From Lentisphaeria bacterium (GTDB lineage Bacteria > Verrucomicrobiota > Lentisphaeria > Victivallales > UBA1829), in NCBI GenBank assembly GCA_017540385.1, contig JAFYBD010000031.1, positions 1-5,607 of the forward strand: a stretch of DNA of 5,607 bases. Reading direction: 5' to 3'. Positions 1-5,607 of this stretch are shown here, piece by piece. The stretch's first letter is position 1; every line of letters starts with the position of its first letter. The notes below the pieces were generated by a model that did no database searches, was not told the origin of the DNA, and saw nothing but the letters and a program-made list of their open reading frames with translations. Position numbers and translations under genes: made by a program.

Positions 1-452
1 AGGACTTCACCGGCGACATCCCGCTTCAGGAACGCATCAACCTCATCAAGGACGCCGATTTCTTCGTCGGGCTCTCCAGCGGCCTCTCCTGGCTCGCCTG
101 GACCTGCAAAGTCCCGGTCGTCATGATCTCCGGCTTCACGCACCCGACCAACGAATTCGCCACGCCGTACCGCATCATCAACTACCACACCTGCCACTCC
201 TGCTGGAACGACATGCGCGAGAACTTCGACCACTACGATTTCCTGTGGTGCCCGCGCCATAAGGGGACCGACCGGCATTTCGAGTGCACCCGCCTCATTT
301 CCGCCGAGCAGGTCATCAACACCATCAAGAAGATCCCGACGTTCCGTCCCGGCGAGAAGAAGGACGAGGACAAGAAGGGCGACGACAAGAATGCCGCTTC
401 CAACGCCACCGCGCGCGATACCGGCGCGAAGGAAGGCAAGCACAAGAAGTGA
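1..452 (+). CDS. Autotransporter strand-loop-strand O-heptosyltransferase (TibC/BAHT-like), 3' part only
   Basis: The frame is open from base 3, giving 149 visible residues; the start lies left of the window. Family knowledge: TibC-type enzymes transfer heptose from ADP-heptose to serines of autotransporter adhesins in the cytoplasm before export. Seen here: the sugar-nucleotide-binding stretch GLSSGLSWLAW (visible residues 24-34), then VVMISGF, then a four-cysteine set with codons at 192, 201 (CHSC), 249 (WCPRH) and 285 (FECTRLIS). These correspond to the iron-binding cysteines described for TibC, and their presence makes the family call firm. The family normally ends soon after the RLISAEQVI helix. 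This protein adds a roughly 40-residue hydrophilic tail (about 345-449) rich in Lys, Asp, Glu and Ala, probably disordered. No autotransporter substrate gene is visible. A hairpin terminator follows the stop, so this is likely the last gene of its transcript. Confidence 0.9.
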   Translation, partial: DFTGDIPLQERINLIKDADFFVGLSSGLSWLAWTCKVPVVMISGFTHPTNEFATPYRIINYHTCHSCWNDMRENFDHYDFLWCPRHKGTDRHFECTRLISAEQVINTIKKIPTFRPGEKKDEDKKGDDKNAASNATARDTGAKEGKHKK

Positions 453-482
453 TCCCGTCGCGGGACTGAACCTGAAATATTC

Positions 483-526
483 CTCCGGCTTCTCCCCTCG
501 TTTCGGGCGAAGCCGGAGATTCTTTT
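483..526 (+). terminator. Rho-independent terminator after the heptosyltransferase gene
   Basis: A perfect 10-bp stem is formed by CTCCGGCTTC (483-492) and GAAGCCGGAG (509-518). Three inner CCC/GGG pairs can extend it into the loop. It is followed by ATTCTTTTC, a short and slightly interrupted T-stretch. It begins 30 bases after the heptosyltransferase stop codon and 91 bases before the next ATG. The stem strength and position make termination very likely, although the T-tract is weaker than in textbook examples. Confidence 0.75.
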
Positions 527-528
527 CA

Positions 529-547
529 CCCGGGCCCCGCTCCCGGG
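529..547 (+). other. GC hairpin in the leader of the small membrane protein gene
   Basis: Two copies of CCCGGG (529-534 and 542-547) can pair into a 6-bp stem with a 7-base loop. It sits just after the terminator and 26 bases before the ATG at 574. It could be a second part of the terminator or a leader structure. In DNA this GC-rich it may equally be chance. No clear sigma-70 promoter was recognised between 453 and 573, so how the downstream gene is transcribed is unresolved. Confidence 0.3.
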
Positions 548-573
548 CACCTCAAAACACGAAAGACTCCACC

Positions 574-852
574 ATGACTCATATTCTGGAAGCGGCCATG
601 CTCGTCTGCTTCGGCTTCAGCTGGCCTTTCGCCATCGCCAAGACCGTCCGGGCGAAGAACCCGGCCGGAAAGAGCTATCTTTTCGCCGCGTTCGTCATCA
701 TCGGCTACATCGCCGGCAGCACGGCCAGGTTCATGCGCGACGGTGCCGACGCCGTCTTCTGCCTCTACATCTTCGACATGCTGATGGTGATCGCCGACAC
801 CGCGTTGTGCCTGCATTACCGCAGGAAAAACGCCCTCTCCGGCAAACCGTGA
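574..852 (+). CDS. Small three-helix membrane protein, PQ-loop/SemiSWEET-like
   Basis: This gene encodes 92 residues with three hydrophobic segments at about residues 4-24, 35-54 and 60-82, separated by short basic loops and ending in a basic C-terminus (HYRRK). The first helix and following loop carry W17-P18, K23, R26, K28 and G32-K33-S34. This resembles the PQ-loop pattern in which a helix-breaking proline is followed by spaced lysines and a K/G-S turn. Length and helix count match SemiSWEET half-transporters, which dimerise to move small sugars. Two acidic residues, D68 and D75, lie inside helix 3. The ATG at 574 is chosen because longer in-frame starts overlap the upstream gene in another frame and add a non-hydrophobic leader. 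A weak GAAAGA (561-566) could be the ribosome site. The coding call is good; transport function and sugar specificity are inference, and an uncharacterised PQ-loop-like membrane protein is the safest name. Confidence 0.72.
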   Translation: MTHILEAAMLVCFGFSWPFAIAKTVRAKNPAGKSYLFAAFVIIGYIAGSTARFMRDGADAVFCLYIFDMLMVIADTALCLHYRRKNALSGKP

Positions 853-895
853 CAGCTGCCTGAACGCCCTGGTGCGACGGCATAAAACTTTCCTG

Positions 896-952
896 TTTTT
901 TTCACCTCGGCAGTCTTTTCAGCTTGACAAAAACGCTTTGCTATGATATTGT
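896..952 (+). promoter_or_regulatory. Sigma-70-type promoter for the GH9 gene, with upstream T-tract
   Basis: A perfect -35 box TTGACA (924-929) is followed by a 17-base spacer and TATTGT (947-952, four of six matches to TATAAT). The predicted start of transcription is near 959-960. An overlapping alternative is the extended -10 element TGCTATGAT (939-947), which would use a poor -35. A run of seven T (896-902) and the T-rich TCTTTTC (914-920) lie upstream and could act as an UP element. The T-run could instead be the end of transcription for the small membrane gene, but no GC-rich stem directly precedes it. This AT-rich patch stands out from the surrounding sequence. Confidence 0.7.
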
Positions 953-966
953 TAAGCAGAAGCCTG

Positions 967-995
967 TCCGGGTGGTCCCGGAATCCGCCCCGGAT
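967..995 (+). promoter_or_regulatory. Two adjacent small hairpins in the GH9 mRNA leader
   Basis: TCCGGG (967-972) pairs with CCCGGA (977-982) around a four-base loop. Directly beside it ATCCG (983-987) pairs with CGGAT (991-995) around CCC. Both fall within the first 40 bases of the predicted transcript and leave the ribosome site free. They could stabilise the mRNA or be regulatory, but short GC hairpins are common by chance at this composition. They match no riboswitch class I recognise. Confidence 0.3.
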
Positions 996-1023
996 GCCGG
1001 GCTTCACACCCGTCACGACATTC

Positions 1024-1028
1024 AGGAG
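1024..1028 (+). promoter_or_regulatory. Shine-Dalgarno sequence fixing the GH9 start
   Basis: AGGAG lies nine bases before the ATG at 1038. This decides the start: the frame is open further upstream to a TTG at 924, but that TTG is part of the promoter -35 box, whereas the ATG at 1038 opens directly into a signal peptide. Confidence 0.85.
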
Positions 1029-1037
1029 CCTTCCACC

Positions 1038-4000
1038 ATGTTTGAACATGTCCGCACCGTTGTTTTCTCCGGCATTCTCCCATCCGTTCTGACGCTGCTG
1101 CCGACGGTCGCATCCGCCCTCGACGCGGATCCCGCCCTGATCGACGCCCCCGACAAGAAACCGTTCACGATGACCGTGTTCGGGCTTCGCAAGGCATTCC
1201 CGATCGCGTCGGACACGATCCGGGTGGAGGTCGGCCCCGCGACCGCGTCCGGCACGATGAGGGAGCTCGACAGCTACCGCATCTCGAGCGTGGACGACCC
1301 GGACTTCGCCTACGAATCGTTCATCATGCCCGTGGACGTGACCGTCACGGAAGCGGGCAATGTCGAGGAAGCCGTCGCTCCCGAGGGGTTCAAGGCGGAA
1401 GCCGGAGCCGCGAACGTTTCAAAGTTCAGTCGTCACACCGCCGATCTGAAGCTTCACGCGCCCATGAAACCCGGCTGCACGTATGCCGTCATCGCGCTGG
1501 GCCACGGTTCCGACATGGTTTCCGCGGGAAGGGCCGGATATGAGTTCAAATACGACCCGGCCGACCTCGCGAAAGTCCCGGACATGAAGCATCCGCCCGA
1601 ACTCCGCACTCTGACCGTGCTCGGGCTTCGCGGGCTCGACAGCGTCGGCGACGGCATCATCCGCCTGGAGTTCGGCCCCACGTTCTCGCCCCCGGCCGGA
1701 TTCCTGCTCAAGAACTACCATGTCACGATCAATGGAGCCAAGGCCGACATCAAGGCCATGGGGCGGCGCAGCATCATCGACCTCTACATCCCCATGGGGT
1801 GGCCGTTCTCGGTCCTGCTCCAGCACGAAGTCTTCCTCCGCCTCGACAGACCGCTGAAAGAGGGCGACGTCCTGCGCGTGGAGGTCGATCCTTCGGTCGT
1901 CTCCGGGGCGAACGCCGCCACGGTCAGGTTCTCCGACAAACGCTCCTACTCCAACTCGATCAAGGTCAATCAGGTCGGCTACATCGCCTCGTCCGTGAAG
2001 ACCGCCGCGATCGGACGCTGGATGGGGTCGTTCCCCGATGAAAAGGCCGTGCTGGCCGTCGAAGGCGACGAGCAGCAATTCCGCGACATCACCACCGACG
2101 AGATATTCTTCGGGCCTTCCCGGGCAAGCACAAAGGAGAATGACGCGGACAAGAAGACGGACGATTCCGCAAAGGACGCCTCCTCTCGCCCGGACAAGGA
2201 CGCCCTGCAGACGTCCGGCGTCGCCGACCACGAGTTCGCCAAGGGCGCACTCCAATACGACACGCCCCCCGCGTTCGAAATCCGCGACGCGGCCACAGAC
2301 GACGTCGTCTTTTCCGGCAAAGCCTCCCTGAAGGCGCCGGGGAACAGATCCGGGAGCAAATACCAGCTCTTCGGCGAAAACGTCTACCAGATCGACTTCT
2401 CCGACTTCAAGACCCCGGGCCGCTATTACATCGCGGTCCCCGGGACCGGCCGCAGCTTCGAATTCTCCATCGCCCCGGACGTCTACGACGAAGCGTTCAA
2501 GACCTCCGCCTACGGAATCTTCGTGCAGCGCTGCGGCATCAAACTGGAACCTCCGTATTCCGAATGGCGTCGGGTCGCCTGCCACGACAAGGGCATCCAG
2601 CTCTCCGCTCAGGATAAAGTCGCAGACTCCGGGTTCATTGAGAAAGACAAGGGCATTGTCCTCCCGAACGACTCGCCCTACCTCAACAGCCGTCCGCCGA
2701 TCCTTTCCGATCCCGCGCTCATCGCGCATTTCCCGTTCAACGGTTCCGGGAACAACGCCATCGCGGGCGGCATGACGCTCGCGCCCGCCCAGGGCCAGGC
2801 GCAGTCGTTCAAAACGGTCCCGAACCTCATCTGGGACGGCACGAAGAACGGCGTCTACACCCCCACGGCCAACGGCCCCAACGGCTGGTCCGGCAAGCTC
2901 GACTACGTGCCCGCCGACGGCCTCACCCTCTCCTTCTGGATGCTTCGGTCCGACGCCCCGCAGGGGAACCGCTACGGCGGCACGCTCTTCGCCCTCTCGA
3001 ACGGCAGCAGGGACTCGTTCAACTGCAAAATCAACTGGGGTGTACCGTATTTCAATTTCAACGGCAAGAGGATTTATTCCTCCGGTCGCTTCGGCGACAA
3101 CCAATGGCACCATTACGCGTTCACGCTCGCGCGCGATCCGGGGAAGAAACTCTGGACCTACTCGATCTACTACGACGGCAAACTCAGGAAGAGCGCCACG
3201 GCGCCGGAGACGTTCACCCCCGGCTCCGATTTCGTGTTCTCCGATCTGACCGAGAAGGGCGCGGACGGCTCGCAGTTCGACGAACTCCGCATCTACAACC
3301 GGGCGCTGAAGGCATCCGAAATCGCGACTCTGGCCGAACGCATCGAGGCGACCAAGCCGAAGATCATTCAGGCGTCCGGCGGTCATCACGACGCGGGCGA
3401 CTACAATCCGCGTTCGCACATCGACGTCGCGCAGATCCTCCTCGACGCCTACGAAGTCGCGCCGAAGAAGTTCTACGACGGTCAGCTGAACATTCCCGAG
3501 AGCGGGAACGGCATCCCCGACATCGTGGATGAGGCCCTGTGGGCGCTCAAACTCTGGATCGGGCTTCAGGACGACGACGGCGGCGTGTACAACGGCACCG
3601 AATCCGACGGCGACCCGAACTTCGTCCAGACCGTCGAGCTCGACCCGAAGGGCGATTTCGCCTATATGAAGGACGCGCAGGGGTCGTTCCTCTTCGCCGG
3701 GGCCATGGCGCAGGCCTCCCGCCTGCTGAAATCCGTCGGCAAGGACGAGATGGCGGAAGATTACCTCGCCCGGGCGCGCCGGGCCTACGACTGGGCGATC
3801 CCGAACAAGCCGAAAACCAACGACGCGCAAAAGTTCGCCGCCTTCTACACCGCACCGCTGGCCTACGCGGCCGCCCAGCTCTACCACAGCACCTGGGAGG
3901 ACAGGTACCACAAGGACTTCCTCGACAATACCCCGTGGCAGAAAAACGCCGCGGCGAAAATGACCGCCGACAACGCCTCCTACGACCTCTCGCTCGCGGC

Positions 4001-4586
4001 TTACGCTTACGCGGCCGTCCCGGCCTCCAAGTCGGATTCGAGGGTACATTCCGACGTCATCCGCGCCATCTGCGATGAGGCCGACTCATATTTGAAAGGC
4101 ACGCAGACCGACGCGTATCCATTCATCCGACACCCGAACGCCCCCATCAACTGGGGCACCGGGGCATACGAACACTTCCTCGTCCCCGTCTGGCACGCAT
4201 GGGCGTTCACCGACAATCGACTCAAGGCGAAAGCCTACCGCGAGGCCATGATCCACACCGCGGACAACACCCTCGGCATGAACCCGATGAACCTGAGCTG
4301 GATCGTCGGACTCGGATCGAAGACCGCGCGCGCCCCGCTCCACAACAGCCGCTTCAATCCCACCGGATTTTCCGTCCCGGGAATCCAGGTGCAGGGGCCC
4401 GACGTGAAGGGCCGCGAATACCGGTTCTCCGAGACGCTCTATCCGAAGCTCGGAAACGCCGCGTACCTCTATGCGTTCGTCGACGCCATCTTCGCCATCG
4501 GAATGGACGAAGGCACCGTCAACCATCAGGCCGAGACCATGGCCGCGTTCGGCCTCCTCCTCCCCGACCGGAAACCGGAACAGTAA
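1038..4586 (+). CDS. Secreted multidomain GH9-family glycoside hydrolase with a nested LamG-like domain
   Basis: This gene encodes 1182 residues, well above usual GH9 lengths. GH9 enzymes are inverting beta-glycosidases, mostly cellulases or other beta-glucanases. In order: signal peptide (1-27, likely cleavage after ASA); two related N-terminal modules (about 42-305); a CelD_N-type Ig-like domain opening with VNQVGY at 310, with a charged insert at 365-394; and the start of the catalytic domain near 490 (AYGIFVQRCG). A LamG-like jelly roll (about 558-768) follows, then the main GH9 domain to the end. Catalytic features: GGHHDAGDY with D785 and D788 (the second aspartate is the usual base); IPESGNGIPDIVDEA; GMNP at 1080; an atypical histidine motif with H1102 and R1105; and E1158 in MDEGTVNH, the expected acid. 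The first H of GGHH replaces the commoner aromatic residue. The protein is probably periplasmic or released; no C-terminal anchor is visible. Own promoter and terminator suggest a monocistronic unit. The substrate cannot be read from sequence. Confidence 0.9.
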   Translation: MFEHVRTVVFSGILPSVLTLLPTVASALDADPALIDAPDKKPFTMTVFGLRKAFPIASDTIRVEVGPATASGTMRELDSYRISSVDDPDFAYESFIMPVDVTVTEAGNVEEAVAPEGFKAEAGAANVSKFSRHTADLKLHAPMKPGCTYAVIALGHGSDMVSAGRAGYEFKYDPADLAKVPDMKHPPELRTLTVLGLRGLDSVGDGIIRLEFGPTFSPPAGFLLKNYHVTINGAKADIKAMGRRSIIDLYIPMGWPFSVLLQHEVFLRLDRPLKEGDVLRVEVDPSVVSGANAATVRFSDKRSYSNSIKVNQVGYIASSVKTAAIGRWMGSFPDEKAVLAVEGDEQQFRDITTDEIFFGPSRASTKENDADKKTDDSAKDASSRPDKDALQTSGVADHEFAKGALQYDTPPAFEIRDAATDDVVFSGKASLKAPGNRSGSKYQLFGENVYQIDFSDFKTPGRYYIAVPGTGRSFEFSIAPDVYDEAFKTSAYGIFVQRCGIKLEPPYSEWRRVACHDKGIQLSAQDKVADSGFIEKDKGIVLPNDSPYLNSRPPILSDPALIAHFPFNGSGNNAIAGGMTLAPAQGQAQSFKTVPNLIWDGTKNGVYTPTANGPNGWSGKLDYVPADGLTLSFWMLRSDAPQGNRYGGTLFALSNGSRDSFNCKINWGVPYFNFNGKRIYSSGRFGDNQWHHYAFTLARDPGKKLWTYSIYYDGKLRKSATAPETFTPGSDFVFSDLTEKGADGSQFDELRIYNRALKASEIATLAERIEATKPKIIQASGGHHDAGDYNPRSHIDVAQILLDAYEVAPKKFYDGQLNIPESGNGIPDIVDEALWALKLWIGLQDDDGGVYNGTESDGDPNFVQTVELDPKGDFAYMKDAQGSFLFAGAMAQASRLLKSVGKDEMAEDYLARARRAYDWAIPNKPKTNDAQKFAAFYTAPLAYAAAQLYHSTWEDRYHKDFLDNTPWQKNAAAKMTADNASYDLSLAAYAYAAVPASKSDSRVHSDVIRAICDEADSYLKGTQTDAYPFIRHPNAPINWGTGAYEHFLVPVWHAWAFTDNRLKAKAYREAMIHTADNTLGMNPMNLSWIVGLGSKTARAPLHNSRFNPTGFSVPGIQVQGPDVKGREYRFSETLYPKLGNAAYLYAFVDAIFAIGMDEGTVNHQAETMAAFGLLLPDRKPEQ
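1161..1955 (+). repeat. Tandem duplicated N-terminal module inside the GH9 gene
   Basis: Two consecutive protein modules are recognisably related. TVFGLR (residue 46) and IRVEVGP in the first match TVLGLR (residue 193) and IRLEFGP in the second, both exactly 147 residues apart. At DNA level 1171-1190 and 1612-1631 agree at 19 of 20 bases, and 1225-1238 and 1666-1679 at 13 of 14. A later landmark, LKLHAPMKPG versus LRLDRPLKEG, is about 130 residues apart, so the first module carries about 17 extra residues. The beta-rich pattern suggests Ig-like sandwiches. I do not recognise the family, and a binding or spacer role is inference. Confidence 0.65.
2130..2219 (+). other. Charged low-complexity insert within the CelD_N-type domain
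   Basis: Codons 365-394 encode a hydrophilic stretch of Asp, Lys, Ser, Ala and Thr, including DADKKTDDSAKDASS. It interrupts the Ig-like domain between the strands before FFGPSR and after GALQYDTPPAFEIRD. It has no hydrophobic core residues and is probably a disordered loop. It resembles the C-terminal tail of the heptosyltransferase at the left of the window. Confidence 0.6.
2709..3341 (+). other. LamG-like (concanavalin-type jelly roll) domain nested in the GH9 catalytic domain
   Basis: Residues about 558-768 show the LamG/Laminin_G_3 pattern: opening LIAHFPFNGSG, central LTLSFWM, then QWHHYAFTLA, IYYDGK and the closing FDELRIYNRALKASEI. It lies between the first catalytic-domain helix with its CHDKG segment and the GGHHDAGDY active-site motif, where ordinary GH9 enzymes have only a short connection. 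Family knowledge: such domains often bind carbohydrate. Inference: it may sit beside the active-site cleft and add substrate contacts. Confidence 0.8.
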
Positions 4587-4621
4587 GCGTCAGTCGTTTT
4601 CGTAATCGGGACAACGCAAAG

Positions 4622-4649
4622 CGGGCCGGGGTCTGACGACCTCGGCCCG
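4622..4649. terminator. Probable bidirectional terminator between the convergent GH9 and ahcY genes
   Basis: CGGGCCGGGGTC (4622-4633) pairs with GACCTCGGCCCG (4638-4649) over 12 bp, with one G-U pair in the + strand transcript, around a TGAC loop. It lies 35 bases after the GH9 stop and 30 bases beyond the ahcY stop, where both transcripts would end. Neither side has a long T-run: the minus-strand side reads CTTTGCGTTG and the plus side is mixed. Termination is likely but may be imperfect or factor-assisted. Confidence 0.7.
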
Positions 4650-4665
4650 TATCGAGTATCGGATC

Positions 4666-4679
4666 GTTTCCGCGGAAAC
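4666..4679. repeat. Perfect 14-base palindrome next to the ahcY stop
   Basis: GTTTCCGCGGAAAC reads the same on both strands and directly abuts the ahcY stop codon (4680-4682 on the minus strand). With no loop it is a weak RNA hairpin but could be a protein-binding site, or chance. No second copy was noticed in the window. Confidence 0.4.
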
Positions 4680-5607
4680 TCAGTAGCGGTAATCCTCCGG
4701 CTTGAAGGGGCCGGAGACCTTCACGCCGATGTAGTCGGCCTGTTCCTGCGTGAGCTTGGAGAGCTTCGCGCCGCATTTGGCCAGGTGGAGCCGCGCGACT
4801 TCCTCGTCGAGCTTCTTCGGGATCAGGTAGACCTTCCTGTCGAGCTTCTTCCCGGCGATCTCGATCTGCGCGAGCACCTGGTTGGAGAAAGAACAGCTCA
4901 TGACGAAGTTCGGGTGACCGGTGGCGCAGCCGAGGTTCACGAGGCGGCCCTCGGCGAGCAGGTAGATGCTGTGTCCGTCGGGGAACGTGTACTTGTGGAC
5001 AGGACATTCGTGGCCCTTGATCTCCGTGACCTTGATGCCCTTGACGGCCTTCAGCCCGGCCACGTCGATCTCGTCGTCGAAATGCCCGATGTTGCAGACG
5101 ATCGCCTGGTCCTTCATCCCGGCCATGTGCTTGGCGGTGATGACGCGGCAGTTGCCGGTGCAGGTCACGTACACGTCGGCGGTCTTCAGCGCGTCCTCGA
5201 TCCGGGCGACCTGGAATCCGGCCATGCAGGCCTGGAGCGCGCAGATCGGATCGACCTCGGTCACGACCACGCGGGCGCGCTCGTTCTTCATGGCTTCGGC
5301 GCAGCCCTTGCCGACGTCGCCGTAGCCGCAGACCACGACCTGCTTGCCGGAGAGCAGCACGTCCATGGCGCGTTTGATGCCGTCCGGGAGCGAGTGACGG
5401 CAGCCGTAGACGTTGTCGAACTTGGATTTCGTGACGGAGTCGTTCACGTTGATCGCGGGGAAGAGCAACTTGCCCTCCGCCTCGCGCTGGTAGAGGCGAT
5501 GGACGCCGGTCGTCGTCTCCTCGGAAACGCCACGAATGCGCGACGCCGCCTTGGAGAACCAGCTTGGATCCTGGACAAGGGTCTGAAGGATCGCGGCATA
5601 CAGGGCC
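4680..5607 (-). CDS. ahcY: Adenosylhomocysteinase (S-adenosyl-L-homocysteine hydrolase), C-terminal 308 residues
   Basis: The enzyme reversibly splits S-adenosylhomocysteine to adenosine and homocysteine in the cytoplasm, relieving inhibition of methyltransferases. The start lies past the right edge, with roughly 150-170 residues missing if the total is near 470. Visible hallmarks: [15 protein letters not shown] (substrate site); [13 protein letters not shown] with the catalytic Lys and Asp at visible residues 60 and 64; the NAD-binding GYGDVGKG (94-101) followed by [34 protein letters not shown]; and the C-terminal KPEDYRY, whose Lys and Tyr reach NAD in the partner subunit. The first visible residues ([19 protein letters not shown]) belong to the insertion typical of long bacterial forms. 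One oddity: the usual IKPQVD segment is replaced by IKGHECPVH, with the frame intact. The gene runs convergently towards the GH9 gene and shares its terminator region. Confidence 0.97.
   Translation of the reverse strand, partial: ALYAAILQTLVQDPSWFSKAASRIRGVSEETTTGVHRLYQREAEGKLLFPAINVNDSVTKSKFDNVYGCRHSLPDGIKRAMDVLLSGKQVVVCGYGDVGKGCAEAMKNERARVVVTEVDPICALQACMAGFQVARIEDALKTADVYVTCTGNCRVITAKHMAGMKDQAIVCNIGHFDDEIDVAGLKAVKGIKVTEIKGHECPVHKYTFPDGHSIYLLAEGRLVNLGCATGHPNFVMSCSFSNQVLAQIEIAGKKLDRKVYLIPKKLDEEVARLHLAKCGAKLSKLTQEQADYIGVKVSGPFKPEDYRY

Noticed and set aside
453..465. A TCCCG-TCG-CGGGA hairpin directly after the heptosyltransferase stop as a terminator
   Set aside because: The stem is only 5 bp and no T-run follows. 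The stronger hairpin at 483-518 is the better candidate.
391..573. An N-terminal extension of the small membrane protein
   Set aside because: It would overlap the heptosyltransferase end in another frame, cross a terminator hairpin and add an Arg/Pro-rich segment unlike a membrane protein.
882..902. A rho-independent terminator for the small membrane gene at the T-run
   Set aside because: Only a weak AAAAC/GTTTT pairing precedes the T-run and there is no GC-rich stem. An upstream promoter element explains it at least as well.
924..1037. An upstream extension of the GH9 frame starting at a TTG
   Set aside because: That TTG is the first part of the TTGACA promoter box, and the extension would put 38 polar residues before a good signal peptide. 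The ATG at 1038 has its own AGGAG.
565..1040. A shared TCCACCATG sequence around the starts of the small membrane gene (568-576... region) and the GH9 gene (1032-1040)
   Set aside because: Two occurrences of a nine-base match in GC-rich sequence are not enough to propose a start-context signal. The GH9 gene has an ordinary Shine-Dalgarno site.
1419..4049. A very long open frame of 876 codons on the minus strand opposite the GH9 gene
   Set aside because: It mirrors the high-GC codon pattern of the real gene. Its product is a low-complexity Arg/Val/Gly/Glu mixture without recognisable domains, whereas the plus frame has a signal peptide and clear GH9 and LamG motifs.
4519..5007. A minus-strand open frame overlapping the end of the GH9 gene and ahcY
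   Set aside because: It runs out of frame through the well-supported ahcY coding sequence, spans the shared terminator and gives an Arg/Pro-rich product typical of a shadow frame.

Overview
The window is GC-rich chromosomal DNA from a Gram-negative-type bacterium. It carries four protein genes. Three are on the + strand: the 3' end of a glycosyltransferase, a small membrane protein and a very large secreted glycosidase. One is on the - strand: most of an S-adenosylhomocysteine hydrolase. No RNA genes, mobile elements, CRISPR arrays or attachment sites were seen. The long-form bacterial adenosylhomocysteinase, the autotransporter-type heptosyltransferase and the elaborately decorated GH9 enzyme would fit a gut or environmental polysaccharide degrader, for example in the Verrucomicrobia/Lentisphaerae group. 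That taxonomic guess is inference from gene content and is weak.

Layout. Positions 1-452 hold the last 149 codons of a TibC-like O-heptosyltransferase with its four-cysteine metal site and an unusual Lys/Asp-rich tail. A strong hairpin followed by a T-rich stretch (483-526) closes that gene. Positions 574-852 encode a 92-residue, three-helix PQ-loop/SemiSWEET-like protein. The 185-base gap at 853-1037 holds a T-tract, a TTGACA-type promoter, a leader able to form two small hairpins, and a Shine-Dalgarno sequence. Positions 1038-4586 encode a 1182-residue exported GH9-family glycoside hydrolase. In order it contains a signal peptide, two tandem related N-terminal modules, a CelD_N-type Ig-like domain carrying a charged linker, and a GH9 catalytic domain interrupted by a LamG-like jelly-roll domain. 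A 93-base convergent intergenic region holds a 12-bp hairpin that could terminate transcription from both sides. Positions 4680-5607 (- strand) encode the C-terminal 308 residues of AhcY, whose start lies beyond the right edge.

The genes do not form one pathway. The heptosyltransferase probably modifies a surface autotransporter. The GH9 enzyme attacks a beta-linked polysaccharide outside the cytoplasm and has its own promoter. AhcY is a housekeeping enzyme of the methyl cycle. I found no convincing new multi-gene system. The most unusual object is the GH9 protein's nested architecture, followed by the similar charged low-complexity segments in two unrelated neighbouring proteins.
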